Below, one piece after another: positions 1 through 6,665 of a stretch of 24,290 bases of DNA. The DNA comes from DASUBV01 sp035763085. Lineage in GTDB: Bacteria; Actinomycetota; Actinomycetes; Streptosporangiales; Streptosporangiaceae. Within the stretch, counting starts at the first letter, position 1. The number at the start of each line of letters is the position of its first letter. The stretch lies in contig DASUBV010000210.1 in the NCBI GenBank assembly GCA_035763085.1, positions 1-24,290 of the forward strand, read 5' to 3'. The notes under the pieces were generated by a model. The model worked only from the letters and a program-made list of their open reading frames with translations, made no database searches and had not been told where the DNA came from. A program made the position numbers and the translations under genes.

Positions 1-1
1 C

Positions 2-181
2 GGTGACGGAGTCCCGCATCTGCACATCCACCTGCTGCCGCGGTTCGCGGGCACTCCCCGCGAGTACTGGTGGACGCGCGTGGATGAGTGGCCGCAGGCC
101 CGGCGCGGCGGCGACACCGAGATCACCGAGCTGGTTGCCGAGCTGCGCAGCTACCTCGCCGCCCGCGACCCGGGCAGCTAG
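2..181 (+). CDS. HIT-family protein, C-terminal fragment (5' end outside window)
   Basis: The reading frame is open from the left edge and ends at TAG 179-181, giving the last 59 residues. It contains the histidine-triad signature PHLHIHLLPR (His-x-His-x-His plus hydrophobics) about six residues into the visible part. HIT proteins are nucleotide-binding hydrolases or transferases, and the middle and last histidines of the triad form the catalytic site. After the motif come the Trp-rich segment REYWWTRVDEW and a C-terminal helix, as is common in actinobacterial HIT hydrolases. The substrate cannot be told from this fragment. It lies upstream of, and in the same direction as, the phosphotransferase gene, about 280 nt away. 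The family call is fairly secure because the motif is exact. Confidence 0.75.
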   Translation, partial: GDGVPHLHIHLLPRFAGTPREYWWTRVDEWPQARRGGDTEITELVAELRSYLAARDPGS

Positions 182-458
182 CCGCCGCTCAGCCCGGGCA
201 CAGGTGACACGGCAGCGACGTCCGCAGGGCTGGCGGAACCAGTCGGCGATGACCCCGCCCGCCAGCGCGACGCCAGCCTGGGCGAGGCAGTCAGCGCCCA
301 GCACCAGGCCCAGGTCCCGGGAGGCAGGCAGATAATGGGCTGCAGCGGCGCGCGCAGCTGCGGTAGACCTGATTGACGTGCCGAGCAATTCTGCCGTTAT
401 CGTCCCTGCTGCGCTGGTGCCCCTGCCGCGAGCAGACTTTCTGCGGGCAGGCACGGCC
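182..458. other. Intergenic stretch between HIT gene and phosphotransferase
   Basis: No convincing gene is seen. The stretch is GC-rich. A TTGACG at 373-378 could be a -35 box, but no good -10 follows at 16-18 nt. The GTG at 378 opens a frame that continues into the phosphotransferase N-terminal frame, so it is an alternative start for that gene. Confidence 0.4.
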
Positions 459-609
459 ATGACTGACTGGGTGCTGGCCCACACGCCGGAGTGGCTCGGC
501 TACTTCACCAGCCCGGGGGCACGACCCGCAGCCGCTGGCGGCCGGCGTCGAGGGCGCCATCTACGACCTGGGAAACGACCTGGTCGCCAAGGTCTGGCGG
601 GATCGCGAG
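459..609 (+). pseudogene. Displaced N-terminal segment of the phosphotransferase (frameshift)
   Basis: ATG 459 (or GTG 378) opens frame 3 and encodes MTDWVLAHTPEWLGYFTSPG. The coding sense then jumps to frame 1 at about 515-523, giving HDPQPLAAGVEGAIYDLGND and then LVAKVWRDRE, which runs directly into the intact downstream frame. Removing one G from the five-G run in cccgggggcac would join the two. Frame 1 has a TGA at 460-462 and no ATG, GTG or TTG between it and ATG 610. This piece carries the GAIYDLGND-LVAKVW segment, which matches the glycine loop and ATP-binding lysine of APH-type kinases, so without it the kinase lobe is incomplete. It may be a true frameshift mutation or a homopolymer error in the assembly. 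Confidence 0.6.
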
Positions 610-1404
610 ATGACCTCGCTGGCGGAGACGCAGGCGTTCTATGCCGACCTCGCTGCCGCGGGCCTGCCCTTCCGGACCCCGGAGATCCTGAGCATCGAGC
701 AGGTCAGCGGCCGGTCGGTCACCTACGAGCGCAAGCTGCCCGGCCGGCAGCTCCAGGACCGGCTCGGCGAAGCCGACCACCGCGCCGACCCGGCCGCTGC
801 CCGGTGCGTCACCGAGGTGCTCCGCGCCCTGGCCACCGTCCCGGCCACGCCCGCGATGCGGCAGCTGGCGTTCCTGGATGAGCAGCAGCCGCTGTGGGCC
901 GGCGCGGCTGACTTCCTGACGGCCCTGACGAGCCTGGTCCGGCGCCGCGCTGACCGCTTCGGGCCGGTGATCCGGGAGCGGCTGCCCGACTTCGACCAGC
1001 GGCTGGCGGCCCTCACCGAGCGACTTTGCACCATCGCGATCCGGCCCGATGCCGCCATACACGGCGACCTCGTGGCCGCGAACATCCTGGTCGACGAGCA
1101 GGCACGGCCGGTCGCGCTGCTGGACTTCGGCTTCCTGACGACGGCCGGCGACCCGGCGCTGGATGCCGCCATCGCGGCGGCCATCCTGAACATGTACGGC
1201 CCGCACGCGGCGGCCATCACCGACGAGCTCACCGCCAGCTTCGCGGCCGGCCTCGGCTACCCGGCCGAGACACTGCTGCTCTACCAGGCCGCCTACGCCG
1301 TGGCGACCGCGAACGCCTTCACCGCGGACGGCAGCGACGGGCACTTCAGCTGGTGCGTCGACCAGCTCCGCCGGCCAGCGGTCGCCGGCGTCCTCGGCAT
1401 GTGA
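610..1404 (+). CDS. Aminoglycoside phosphotransferase-like (APH family) kinase, N-lobe displaced
   Basis: This is the intact frame of 264 residues. APH-family proteins are kinase-fold enzymes that phosphorylate small molecules such as antibiotics, choline or sugars. The catalytic loop is AIHGDLVAANILVDE (HGD with the downstream Asn; base Asp at about residue 154). It is followed by the metal-binding loop LLDFGF and then DPALDAA, all in family order. The natural start must lie upstream, because the ATP-binding lysine (LVAKVW, 583-600) precedes ATG 610 in the same frame with no start codon available. The gene therefore looks frameshifted (see 459-609). It is followed after 37 nt by nucS, which has its own promoter-like box. 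The substrate cannot be predicted, and adjacency to nucS does not imply a repair role. Confidence 0.7.
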   Translation: MTSLAETQAFYADLAAAGLPFRTPEILSIEQVSGRSVTYERKLPGRQLQDRLGEADHRADPAAARCVTEVLRALATVPATPAMRQLAFLDEQQPLWAGAADFLTALTSLVRRRADRFGPVIRERLPDFDQRLAALTERLCTIAIRPDAAIHGDLVAANILVDEQARPVALLDFGFLTTAGDPALDAAIAAAILNMYGPHAAAITDELTASFAAGLGYPAETLLLYQAAYAVATANAFTADGSDGHFSWCVDQLRRPAVAGVLGM

Positions 1405-1427
1405 GCCCCGTCCCCCGGCGCCACCGC

Positions 1428-1433
1428 TACAGT
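1428..1433 (+). promoter_or_regulatory. Candidate -10 box for leaderless nucS
   Basis: TACAGT fits the actinobacterial TANNNT -10 consensus and lies 8 nt before the GTG start of nucS. There is no Shine-Dalgarno sequence in between, which suggests a leaderless transcript. No clear -35 box is visible. This is inference from spacing only. Confidence 0.45.
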
Positions 1434-1441
1434 GATCTGCC

Positions 1442-2101
1442 GTGCGCATCGTCATTGCCCGGTGCAGCGTGGACTACGCGGGACGGCTGTCGGCCCACCT
1501 CGCGATGGCCACCCGGCTGCTCATCGTCAAGGCCGACTCCTCCGTGCTCGTGCACTCCGACGGCGGCAGCTACAAGCCGCTGAACTGGATGTCGCCGCCG
1601 TGCCGGCTGGCCGAGGAAGAAGGCCGCTGGGTGGTGACCGGCAAGTCCGGCGAGACGCTCACCATCACCATCGAGGAGATCATCAGCGACTCCTCCTACG
1701 ACCTGGGCGTGGACCCCGGCCTGGTCAAGGACGGCGTCGAGGCGCACCTGCAGGAACTGCTCGCGGCGCAGGTGCATGTCCTGGGCGAGGGCTGGCGGCT
1801 GGTCCGCCGCGAGTACCCGACCGCGATCGGCCCGGTCGACCTGATGTGCCGCGATAACGCCGGAGCGAGCGTGGCCGTCGAGATCAAGCGCCGCGGCGAG
1901 ATTGACGGAGTTGAGCAGCTCACCAGATATCTGGAGCTGCTGAACCGCGATCCGCTGCTGGCCCCGGTCCAGGGCATCTTCGCCGCCCAGGAGATCCGGC
2001 CGCAGGCCCGCACGCTGGCCGAGGACCGCGGCATCCGCTGCGTCGTCCTGGACTACGAGGCGATGCGCGGCACCGACGACGGCACCCTGCGCCTGTTCTG
2101 A
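1442..2101 (+). CDS. nucS: Endonuclease NucS, mismatch-specific
   Basis: The product is 219 residues starting at GTG. NucS (EndoMS) cuts both strands at mismatches and provides the non-MutS/MutL mismatch repair of most actinobacteria. The N-terminal DNA-binding domain has the family signature YKPLNWMSPP (residues 44-53). The C-terminal RecB-like nuclease domain shows GPVDLM (D133) and VEIKRRG (E147, K149), matching the D...ExK active site. The extreme C-terminus, GTLRLF, resembles the sliding-clamp-binding tail of the family. Length and motif order are typical. The start is supported by the conserved opening MRIVIARCSVDYAGRL and a TANNNT box 8 nt upstream. It is convergent with the TetR gene. 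NucS lies near the atp operon in several actinobacteria (from memory); here about 12 kb of other genes separate them. Confidence 0.95.
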   Translation: MRIVIARCSVDYAGRLSAHLAMATRLLIVKADSSVLVHSDGGSYKPLNWMSPPCRLAEEEGRWVVTGKSGETLTITIEEIISDSSYDLGVDPGLVKDGVEAHLQELLAAQVHVLGEGWRLVRREYPTAIGPVDLMCRDNAGASVAVEIKRRGEIDGVEQLTRYLELLNRDPLLAPVQGIFAAQEIRPQARTLAEDRGIRCVVLDYEAMRGTDDGTLRLF

Positions 2102-2136
2102 CCCGCCATTGACCAGCAAGGCCGCCCGCGCCCTGC

Positions 2137-2877
2137 TCAGCCGGTTCCGAAGGCGGCGGCCAGGCCGGCCAGCACATAGCCAAGCCCCGCGGTGAAGCTG
2201 GTCGCGAACCGGTCTGGATCGTGCGGGCTCGTTGCCTCCACCATGATCTTGCTGAGCGCGGGGTAGCGGCCGCCGCCGATGATCTCCTCGCCGTAGCGGC
2301 CCTGCGCCGCCATCCACTGGGCCGGGCTCACCCCGGACCGCTCCCCCGCCTGCCGCTCGGCCAGCTCGGTGCTCACATGGCCGCGCACGAAGGTCAGCAG
2401 GGTGCCGACGACGGCCAGCGTGTCGTCGGCGGTCAGGCCCGGCCGGGCCGCGATCTGGAACATGGCCTCCAGCCAGCGCAGGCCGTTCGGCCCGAGTGCC
2501 GGGCGGCCCGGCGACAGCGCGGCCAGCCACGGGTGGCGCAGCAGCACGGCCCGGTTCCGGCGGGCGATCTCCCGCAGCCCCGCCTGCCAGTCCGCGCCCG
2601 CGGCGGGCAGCTCTTCCTGGCCAAAGGCGGCGTCCGCCATCAGGTCGAGCAGCTCGTCCTTGTTGCGCACGTACCGGTACAGCGAGGTGGTGCCCGCGCC
2701 GATCTCGGCGGCGACCCGGCGCATCGACACCGCGTCAATCCCCTCCGCATCCGCGATCGTGATGCCGGCCGCCGCGATGTCCTGGCGGCTGTGCGCGGGC
2801 CGCGGGCCGCGGCCGCCACCCTCGGGCCGCGCCCAGATGACCAGATCCGCCGCGGGCCGGGCGTCTGGGGTGGTCAT
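2137..2877 (-). CDS. TetR/AcrR-family transcriptional regulator
   Basis: The product is 246 residues. The N-terminal helix-turn-helix spans residues 34-77 and ends in the classic recognition-helix pattern AGTTSLYRYVRNKDELLDLM. The rest is a helical ligand-binding and dimerisation domain of the tetracycline-repressor-like C-terminal type. An extra N-terminal tail of about 25 residues (Pro/Gly/Arg-rich) precedes the HTH. The ATG at 2877 has a GGGAG ribosome-binding site 7 nt upstream. It is divergent from the FAD monooxygenase with 126 nt between starts, the standard layout of a TetR repressor controlling its neighbour and itself. It probably senses an aromatic or drug-like ligand that the monooxygenase or the nearby exporter handles; this is inferred from context only. 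Confidence 0.9.
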   Translation of the reverse strand: MTTPDARPAADLVIWARPEGGGRGPRPAHSRQDIAAAGITIADAEGIDAVSMRRVAAEIGAGTTSLYRYVRNKDELLDLMADAAFGQEELPAAGADWQAGLREIARRNRAVLLRHPWLAALSPGRPALGPNGLRWLEAMFQIAARPGLTADDTLAVVGTLLTFVRGHVSTELAERQAGERSGVSPAQWMAAQGRYGEEIIGGGRYPALSKIMVEATSPHDPDRFATSFTAGLGYVLAGLAAAFGTG

Positions 2878-2900
2878 GGCATCGCTCCCGGGATCGCTAA

Positions 2901-2930
2901 TTGCGAACAGTGTACTCAGTGAGCTACCGT
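2901..2930 (+). promoter_or_regulatory. Candidate monooxygenase promoter with embedded inverted repeat (TetR operator?)
   Basis: TTGCGA (2901-2906) and TACCGT (2925-2930) are 18 nt apart and point toward the monooxygenase gene. The spacer holds the short inverted repeat CTCAGTGAG (2915-2923), placed where a repressor would block polymerase. On the minus strand, TACACT (2914-2909) could be the -10 box of the TetR gene, so both promoters would overlap one operator. The half-sites are only 4 bp, so the operator call is tentative. Confidence 0.4.
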
Positions 2931-3003
2931 AACGAAAAACTGCGCACGCTGTTCCCGCATAAGCCGGTCACGACAGGGGTGCCACGAACAAGGAGCTGGG
3001 CTG

Positions 3004-4632
3004 ATGGAACATCCGGTAGTGATTGCCGGCGCCGGGCCGGTCGGCCTGATGCTGGCCGGGGAACTGACCCTCGCGGGCGTGCCGGTCCTGGTGCTGGAGC
3101 GGCGCCCGGCCGGCGCCGGCGAGGAGCTGACGGCCGGCGCGATGGGCGCCCGCTCGGTCAGCGCCCCGACCGCGGATGCCTTCCACCGCCGCGGGCTGCT
3201 GCCCGCGGTGCGGGACGCCGCGATCTGGTGGTTCGATCCGGCGCAGCGGCCCGGGCCGGGCGGCGGGGAACGGGCAGCGGCCCGCGGGGAACGGGCGGAG
3301 GCCGGCGCCGGGCCGTCCGCGGGTGAGCACGGGGAACAGCAGCATGCGGGGCAGCCGCCGGTGTTCGCGGGGCACTTCGCGGGGCTGATGATCCGGGCCG
3401 ACCGCCTGGACCTGACTGACGCCGCGCTGGCCGGTGACACCCTGGGCGGCGGGGTGATCAGCCAGCAGCAGCTGGAGGGAATCCTCGCCGAGCGCGCGGT
3501 CAGCCTCGGCGCCGAGATCCGCCGCGGCACGGAGCTGACCGGCCTGGAGGCCGGCCCGGACGGGGTGACCGTCTTGGCGGGCGGCCAGCGGATCACGGCT
3601 GACTGGCTGGTCGGCTGCGACGGGGGCCGCAGCGCGGTGCGCAAGCTGGCCGGATTCGCCTTCCCCGGGCTGGGTCCGGAGTTCACCGGGCGGCAGGCGC
3701 TGGTCGAGCTGGCCGAGCCGGCGGCCGTTCCGTTTGGTGACTGGATCAGGACGCCGGCTGGCGCGTACGCGCACGGCCCGGTGCCGGGCCGCATCCACAC
3801 CGTGCAGTACGAGAGCCCGCCCGCCGACCCGCGCGCGCCGGTGACGGCGGCGGAACTGCGGGACAGCCTGCGCGCGGTGAGCGGGATCGACGCCGAGATC
3901 ACCCGGGTGCTCGCGGCAACCCGCTACACCGACCAGACCCGGCAGGCGGCCGCCTACCGGCGCGGCCGGGTGCTGCTGGCCGGGGACGCGGCGCACGTGC
4001 ACTCCCCGGCCGGCGGGCAGGGCCTCAACCTGGGCATCGGCGACGCGATGAACCTGGGCTGGAAGCTGGCCGCGACGGTGCGCGGCTGGGCCCCGGCCGG
4101 ACTGCTGGATTCCTACACCGCCGAGCGGCACCCGGCCGGCGCATGGGTGCAGCAGTGGAGCAGCGCGCAGACTGCGCTGGGCCGGCCGGACCCGCGCACG
4201 GCGGCGCTCCGAGCGGTGGTCGCCGACCTGCTGGACACCAGCGCCGGGGCAACCTACGTGCTGCGGCAGATCTCCGGGCTGGCGCAGCGTTACGAGCTGG
4301 CCGGGGAGCACCCGCTGACCGGGCGCCGCGCGCCGGAGATCCGGCTGGCTGGCGGGCAGACGCTGGCCGGGCGCGGGCAGGACGGGCGGGCGCTGCTGGC
4401 CGGCTTCGGCGGCCAGCCGGGGCTGGCGGAGCTGGGCGCGCGCTGGGCCGGGCGGCTGACGGTGCTCGACGAGGCGGTAACCGAGCCGGTGTCGCCGGGA
4501 GCGAGCGGGCCGGGGCGGCTCAGCGCCCTGCTGGTCCGGCCGGACGGGTACGTGGCGTGGGCGGCGGACGGCGAGCCGGACCTGGGCGCGGCCCGGGCGG
4601 CGCTGACCGCCTGGCTCGGCGCCGCGGCGTAG
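3004..4632 (+). CDS. FAD-dependent aromatic monooxygenase (class A flavoprotein hydroxylase)
   Basis: The product is 542 residues. The family uses NAD(P)H and O2 to hydroxylate aromatic rings, including polyketides, phenols and rifamycin-type drugs. FAD-binding motifs appear in order: GAGPVGLMLAGE (GxGxxG, residues 9-14), the DG motif LVGCDGGRSAVRK (202-214), and the GD motif RVLLAGDAAHVHSPAGGQG (322-340) followed by LNLGIGDAMNLGWKLA. The C-terminal thioredoxin-like domain with DLGAARAALTAWLG is the PheA/TfdB/RdmE type. The ATG has an AAGGAG site 8 nt upstream. A Gly/Arg/Glu-rich insert at residues about 82-118 interrupts the region before the substrate domain. It is divergent from a TetR gene and followed by an ABC exporter, a setting common to drug-inactivation or polyketide-tailoring genes. 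The substrate is unknown. Confidence 0.9.
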   Translation: MEHPVVIAGAGPVGLMLAGELTLAGVPVLVLERRPAGAGEELTAGAMGARSVSAPTADAFHRRGLLPAVRDAAIWWFDPAQRPGPGGGERAAARGERAEAGAGPSAGEHGEQQHAGQPPVFAGHFAGLMIRADRLDLTDAALAGDTLGGGVISQQQLEGILAERAVSLGAEIRRGTELTGLEAGPDGVTVLAGGQRITADWLVGCDGGRSAVRKLAGFAFPGLGPEFTGRQALVELAEPAAVPFGDWIRTPAGAYAHGPVPGRIHTVQYESPPADPRAPVTAAELRDSLRAVSGIDAEITRVLAATRYTDQTRQAAAYRRGRVLLAGDAAHVHSPAGGQGLNLGIGDAMNLGWKLAATVRGWAPAGLLDSYTAERHPAGAWVQQWSSAQTALGRPDPRTAALRAVVADLLDTSAGATYVLRQISGLAQRYELAGEHPLTGRRAPEIRLAGGQTLAGRGQDGRALLAGFGGQPGLAELGARWAGRLTVLDEAVTEPVSPGASGPGRLSALLVRPDGYVAWAADGEPDLGAARAALTAWLGAAA

Positions 4633-4691
4633 CGACCGCGGTGGCAGGGCCGCTAACCCGCAGGGCCGGCCCGGGCCGGTACCGGCGGGCG

Positions 4692-4721
4692 ATGACGGGC
4701 AGGCGGCCCGCTCCGTACCGT
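4692..4721 (+). promoter_or_regulatory. Candidate promoter for leaderless ABC exporter operon
   Basis: ATGACG (4692-4697; 4 of 6 against TTGACA) and TACCGT (4716-4721, TANNNT) are separated by 18 nt. The -10 box is 6 nt before GTG 4728, with no Shine-Dalgarno sequence between. This arrangement argues that ATG 4692 is part of a -35 box, not the start codon. Confidence 0.5.
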
Positions 4722-4727
4722 CGGGTC

Positions 4728-5711
4728 GTGGACGCGATCCGGTGCGAGGGGCTGACGAAGCGGTTCGGGGCGGCGATCGCCGTCGATGACCTGACGCTGG
4801 CGGTCGCGCCGGGCCAGGTGTACGGGTTCCTCGGGCCGAACGGCGCGGGCAAGACCACGACCATCCGGATGCTGCTGGGCCTGATCGCCCCCGGCGCCGG
4901 GCGGGCCTGGCTGCTGGGCCGGCCGCTGCCCGACCCGCGAGCGGTCGCCCGGGTGGGGTCCATGATCGAGGAGCCCGCGTTCTACCCGTGGCTGTCGGGC
5001 CGGGCCAACCTGGAGGTGCAGGCCGCCACAGCCGGCCGGCGGCCGGACCGCGCGGAGGTGGCGCGGGTGCTGAGCCTGACCGGCCTGGAAGAGGTCGCGG
5101 GGCGCAAGGTCCGGGCCTACTCCCAGGGCATGCGGCAGCGCCTGGGGCTGGCTGCCGCGCTGCTCGGGAAGCCGCCGCTGCTGATCGCGGACGAGCCGAC
5201 CAACGGGCTGGACCCGGCCGGCATCCGGGAGCTGCGCGACCTGCTGGGCGGGCTGGCCGCGGACGGCACGACGGTGTTCTTGTCCAGCCACCTGCTGGCC
5301 GAGGTCGAGCAGGTCTGCGACCGGGTGGCGGTGATCTCCCGCGGGCGGCTGGTCGAGGAAGGGCCGACCGGCCAGCTGGGCGTCACCCGGCGCCGGGTGC
5401 GGGTGCGGGTTGAGCAGCCCGACGTTGAGGCCGCCGCGGTCCAGCTGGGCCGGTGGCCGGGCCGCCGCGACGGCCAGGTGTTCGTGGTCGATCACGGGCG
5501 GGGCCGGGACGTGAACGCCGCACTGGCCGCGGCGGGCGTCATCGCCGAGTCGGTCACGGTGGAGCAGCCCAGCCTGGAAGACCGGTTCCTGGAGCTGGTG
5601 ACGGAGAACCCGGCCGGCGCACGTACCGCCGGCCCGGATGCCGCCGGGGCGGGTGCCGCCGCGGCCGGCCTGACCGAGGAGGACAGTCATGGGCTGGCTG
5701 CTGACCGCTGA
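4728..5711 (+). CDS. ABC transporter ATP-binding protein (drug/BcrA-type exporter)
   Basis: The product is 327 residues from GTG 4728. It is the cytoplasmic ATPase that drives the permease encoded next. Motifs are complete and in order: Walker A GPNGAGKT (residues 36-43), signature YSQGMRQRL (131-139), Walker B LLIADEPTNGLD (151-162), and H-loop SSH (186-188). A C-terminal extension of about 110 residues ends in an Ala/Gly-rich tail, as in multidrug or lantibiotic-immunity ABC proteins. The start is chosen because MDAIRCEGLTKRFG is a typical opening and a TACCGT box sits 6 nt upstream; an in-frame ATG at 4692 is the alternative. The last 23 nt overlap the permease gene, so the two are translationally coupled. 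A role in exporting a product or toxic substrate of the neighbouring monooxygenase is inferred only from position. Confidence 0.92.
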   Translation: MDAIRCEGLTKRFGAAIAVDDLTLAVAPGQVYGFLGPNGAGKTTTIRMLLGLIAPGAGRAWLLGRPLPDPRAVARVGSMIEEPAFYPWLSGRANLEVQAATAGRRPDRAEVARVLSLTGLEEVAGRKVRAYSQGMRQRLGLAAALLGKPPLLIADEPTNGLDPAGIRELRDLLGGLAADGTTVFLSSHLLAEVEQVCDRVAVISRGRLVEEGPTGQLGVTRRRVRVRVEQPDVEAAAVQLGRWPGRRDGQVFVVDHGRGRDVNAALAAAGVIAESVTVEQPSLEDRFLELVTENPAGARTAGPDAAGAGAAAAGLTEEDSHGLAADR

Positions 5712-6606
5712 GCTGCGCAAGCTGTGGCGGCCGCTGGTGTGGGGGGCCGTGGCGGCGACCGCGGCGTTCCTGGTGCTGCTGGCCTGGGCCGCGGCGAACA
5801 ATGCCCGCGGCGGGCTGGCCAGCCCGCGGGTGCCGGACGTCTGCGCCGGGTCGGCGGCGCCCGCCTGCCGACCGGCCATCAGCCGGGCGCACCGGGACGC
5901 GCGGACCGCGGCGCTGGCCACCAGCACGCTGGAGCAGCCCGGCGCCGTCGGGCAGGTGGCCGCCGGGATGCTGGCCTCGCTGCCGGGCGTGCTGCTGACC
6001 GCGCTGGTGGCCGGCGGGCACTGGGGCGGCGAGTGGGGATCCCGGACGATCCGCTCGCTGCTGACCCGCGAGGGCCGCCGCGGCCGGGTGCTGCTGGCCA
6101 AGTGGCTCACGGTCTGGGCGGCCGGGATCGCCGCGCTGATCGTCTGCTGGGCGGTGCTGGCGGCGCTGGCGCCGCTGATCTCCGCATCGGCCGGGCTGCC
6201 CGCTCCGGGGCCGGCAGCGGCGGCGTGGCACGGGCTCGGCGCCTCGGCCGCCGCTGCCGGGCACGCGGTGGTGGTGCTCGGGCTGTTCAGCGCGGTGGGA
6301 GTGGCGGCCGGGACGGTGGCACGCGGCCAGCTGGCCGCGACGGCGGTGGCGGCCGGCGCGCTGCTGGTCACGCTGGTGCTGGCCAGCGCGGGCGGGATCG
6401 GCGCCTGGTCACCGGCCTCGTTCGTGCAGGCCTGGATGGGCTTCGGCCCGGCCGGGTCCGGCTACCTGCCGGCCAGCTTCTGGAGCCGGTTCATCAGCGG
6501 CAGTGCGCACCTGGGCGAGCTGGCCGGGCTGGCCGGGATCGCGGTCACGGTCGCGGTGCTGGCGGCGGTGGCCCGCTGGCAGCTCGCCCGCGACGTCACG
6601 ACCTGA
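5689..6606 (+). CDS. ABC transporter permease
   Basis: The product is 305 residues and is the membrane partner of the preceding ATPase. About six hydrophobic segments are visible, including one near residues 20-36 (AAVAATAAFLVLLAWAA), one around MLASLPGVLLTALVAGGHW, one around WAAGIAALIVCWAVLAALA, two further alanine-rich segments, and the final LAGIAVTVAVLAAVARW. The segment GGEWGSRTIRSLLTREGRRGRVLLAKW is the cytoplasmic loop typical of ABC-2 type permeases (SxRxLL...R..L..K). The ATG is preceded by GAGGAGG 7 nt upstream, inside the end of the ATPase gene. The substrate is unknown. Confidence 0.85.
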   Translation: MGWLLTAELRKLWRPLVWGAVAATAAFLVLLAWAAANNARGGLASPRVPDVCAGSAAPACRPAISRAHRDARTAALATSTLEQPGAVGQVAAGMLASLPGVLLTALVAGGHWGGEWGSRTIRSLLTREGRRGRVLLAKWLTVWAAGIAALIVCWAVLAALAPLISASAGLPAPGPAAAAWHGLGASAAAAGHAVVVLGLFSAVGVAAGTVARGQLAATAVAAGALLVTLVLASAGGIGAWSPASFVQAWMGFGPAGSGYLPASFWSRFISGSAHLGELAGLAGIAVTVAVLAAVARWQLARDVTT

Positions 6607-6629
6607 TCCCGGTGCCCGCCTTGCCGCCC

Positions 6630-6657
6630 GGCCCGTGCCTCAGGAACGGACCGGGCC
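6630..6657. terminator. Possible terminator between convergent genes
   Basis: GGCCCG (6630-6635) and CGGGCC (6652-6657) form a 6-bp stem with a 16-nt loop between the stop codons of the permease and the convergent CMD-like gene. There is no T-tract, so the call rests on position and is weak. Confidence 0.3.
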
Positions 6658-6665
6658 AGCCACGC

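Noticed and set aside
182..340. Minus-strand stretch reading like a hydrophobic protein segment (LGLVLGADCLAQAGVALAGGVIADWF) with high third-position GC
   Set aside because: The frame runs on into the antisense of the HIT gene without a stop at its end, has no start or ribosome-binding site, and is too short to assign. High GC makes such chance frames common.
4143..4691. Long in-frame extension upstream of the ABC ATPase
   Set aside because: It overlaps the monooxygenase gene in another frame and is Arg/Gly/Ala-rich with no domain. The ATPase fold begins at MDAIRCEG and has a promoter-like box just before it.
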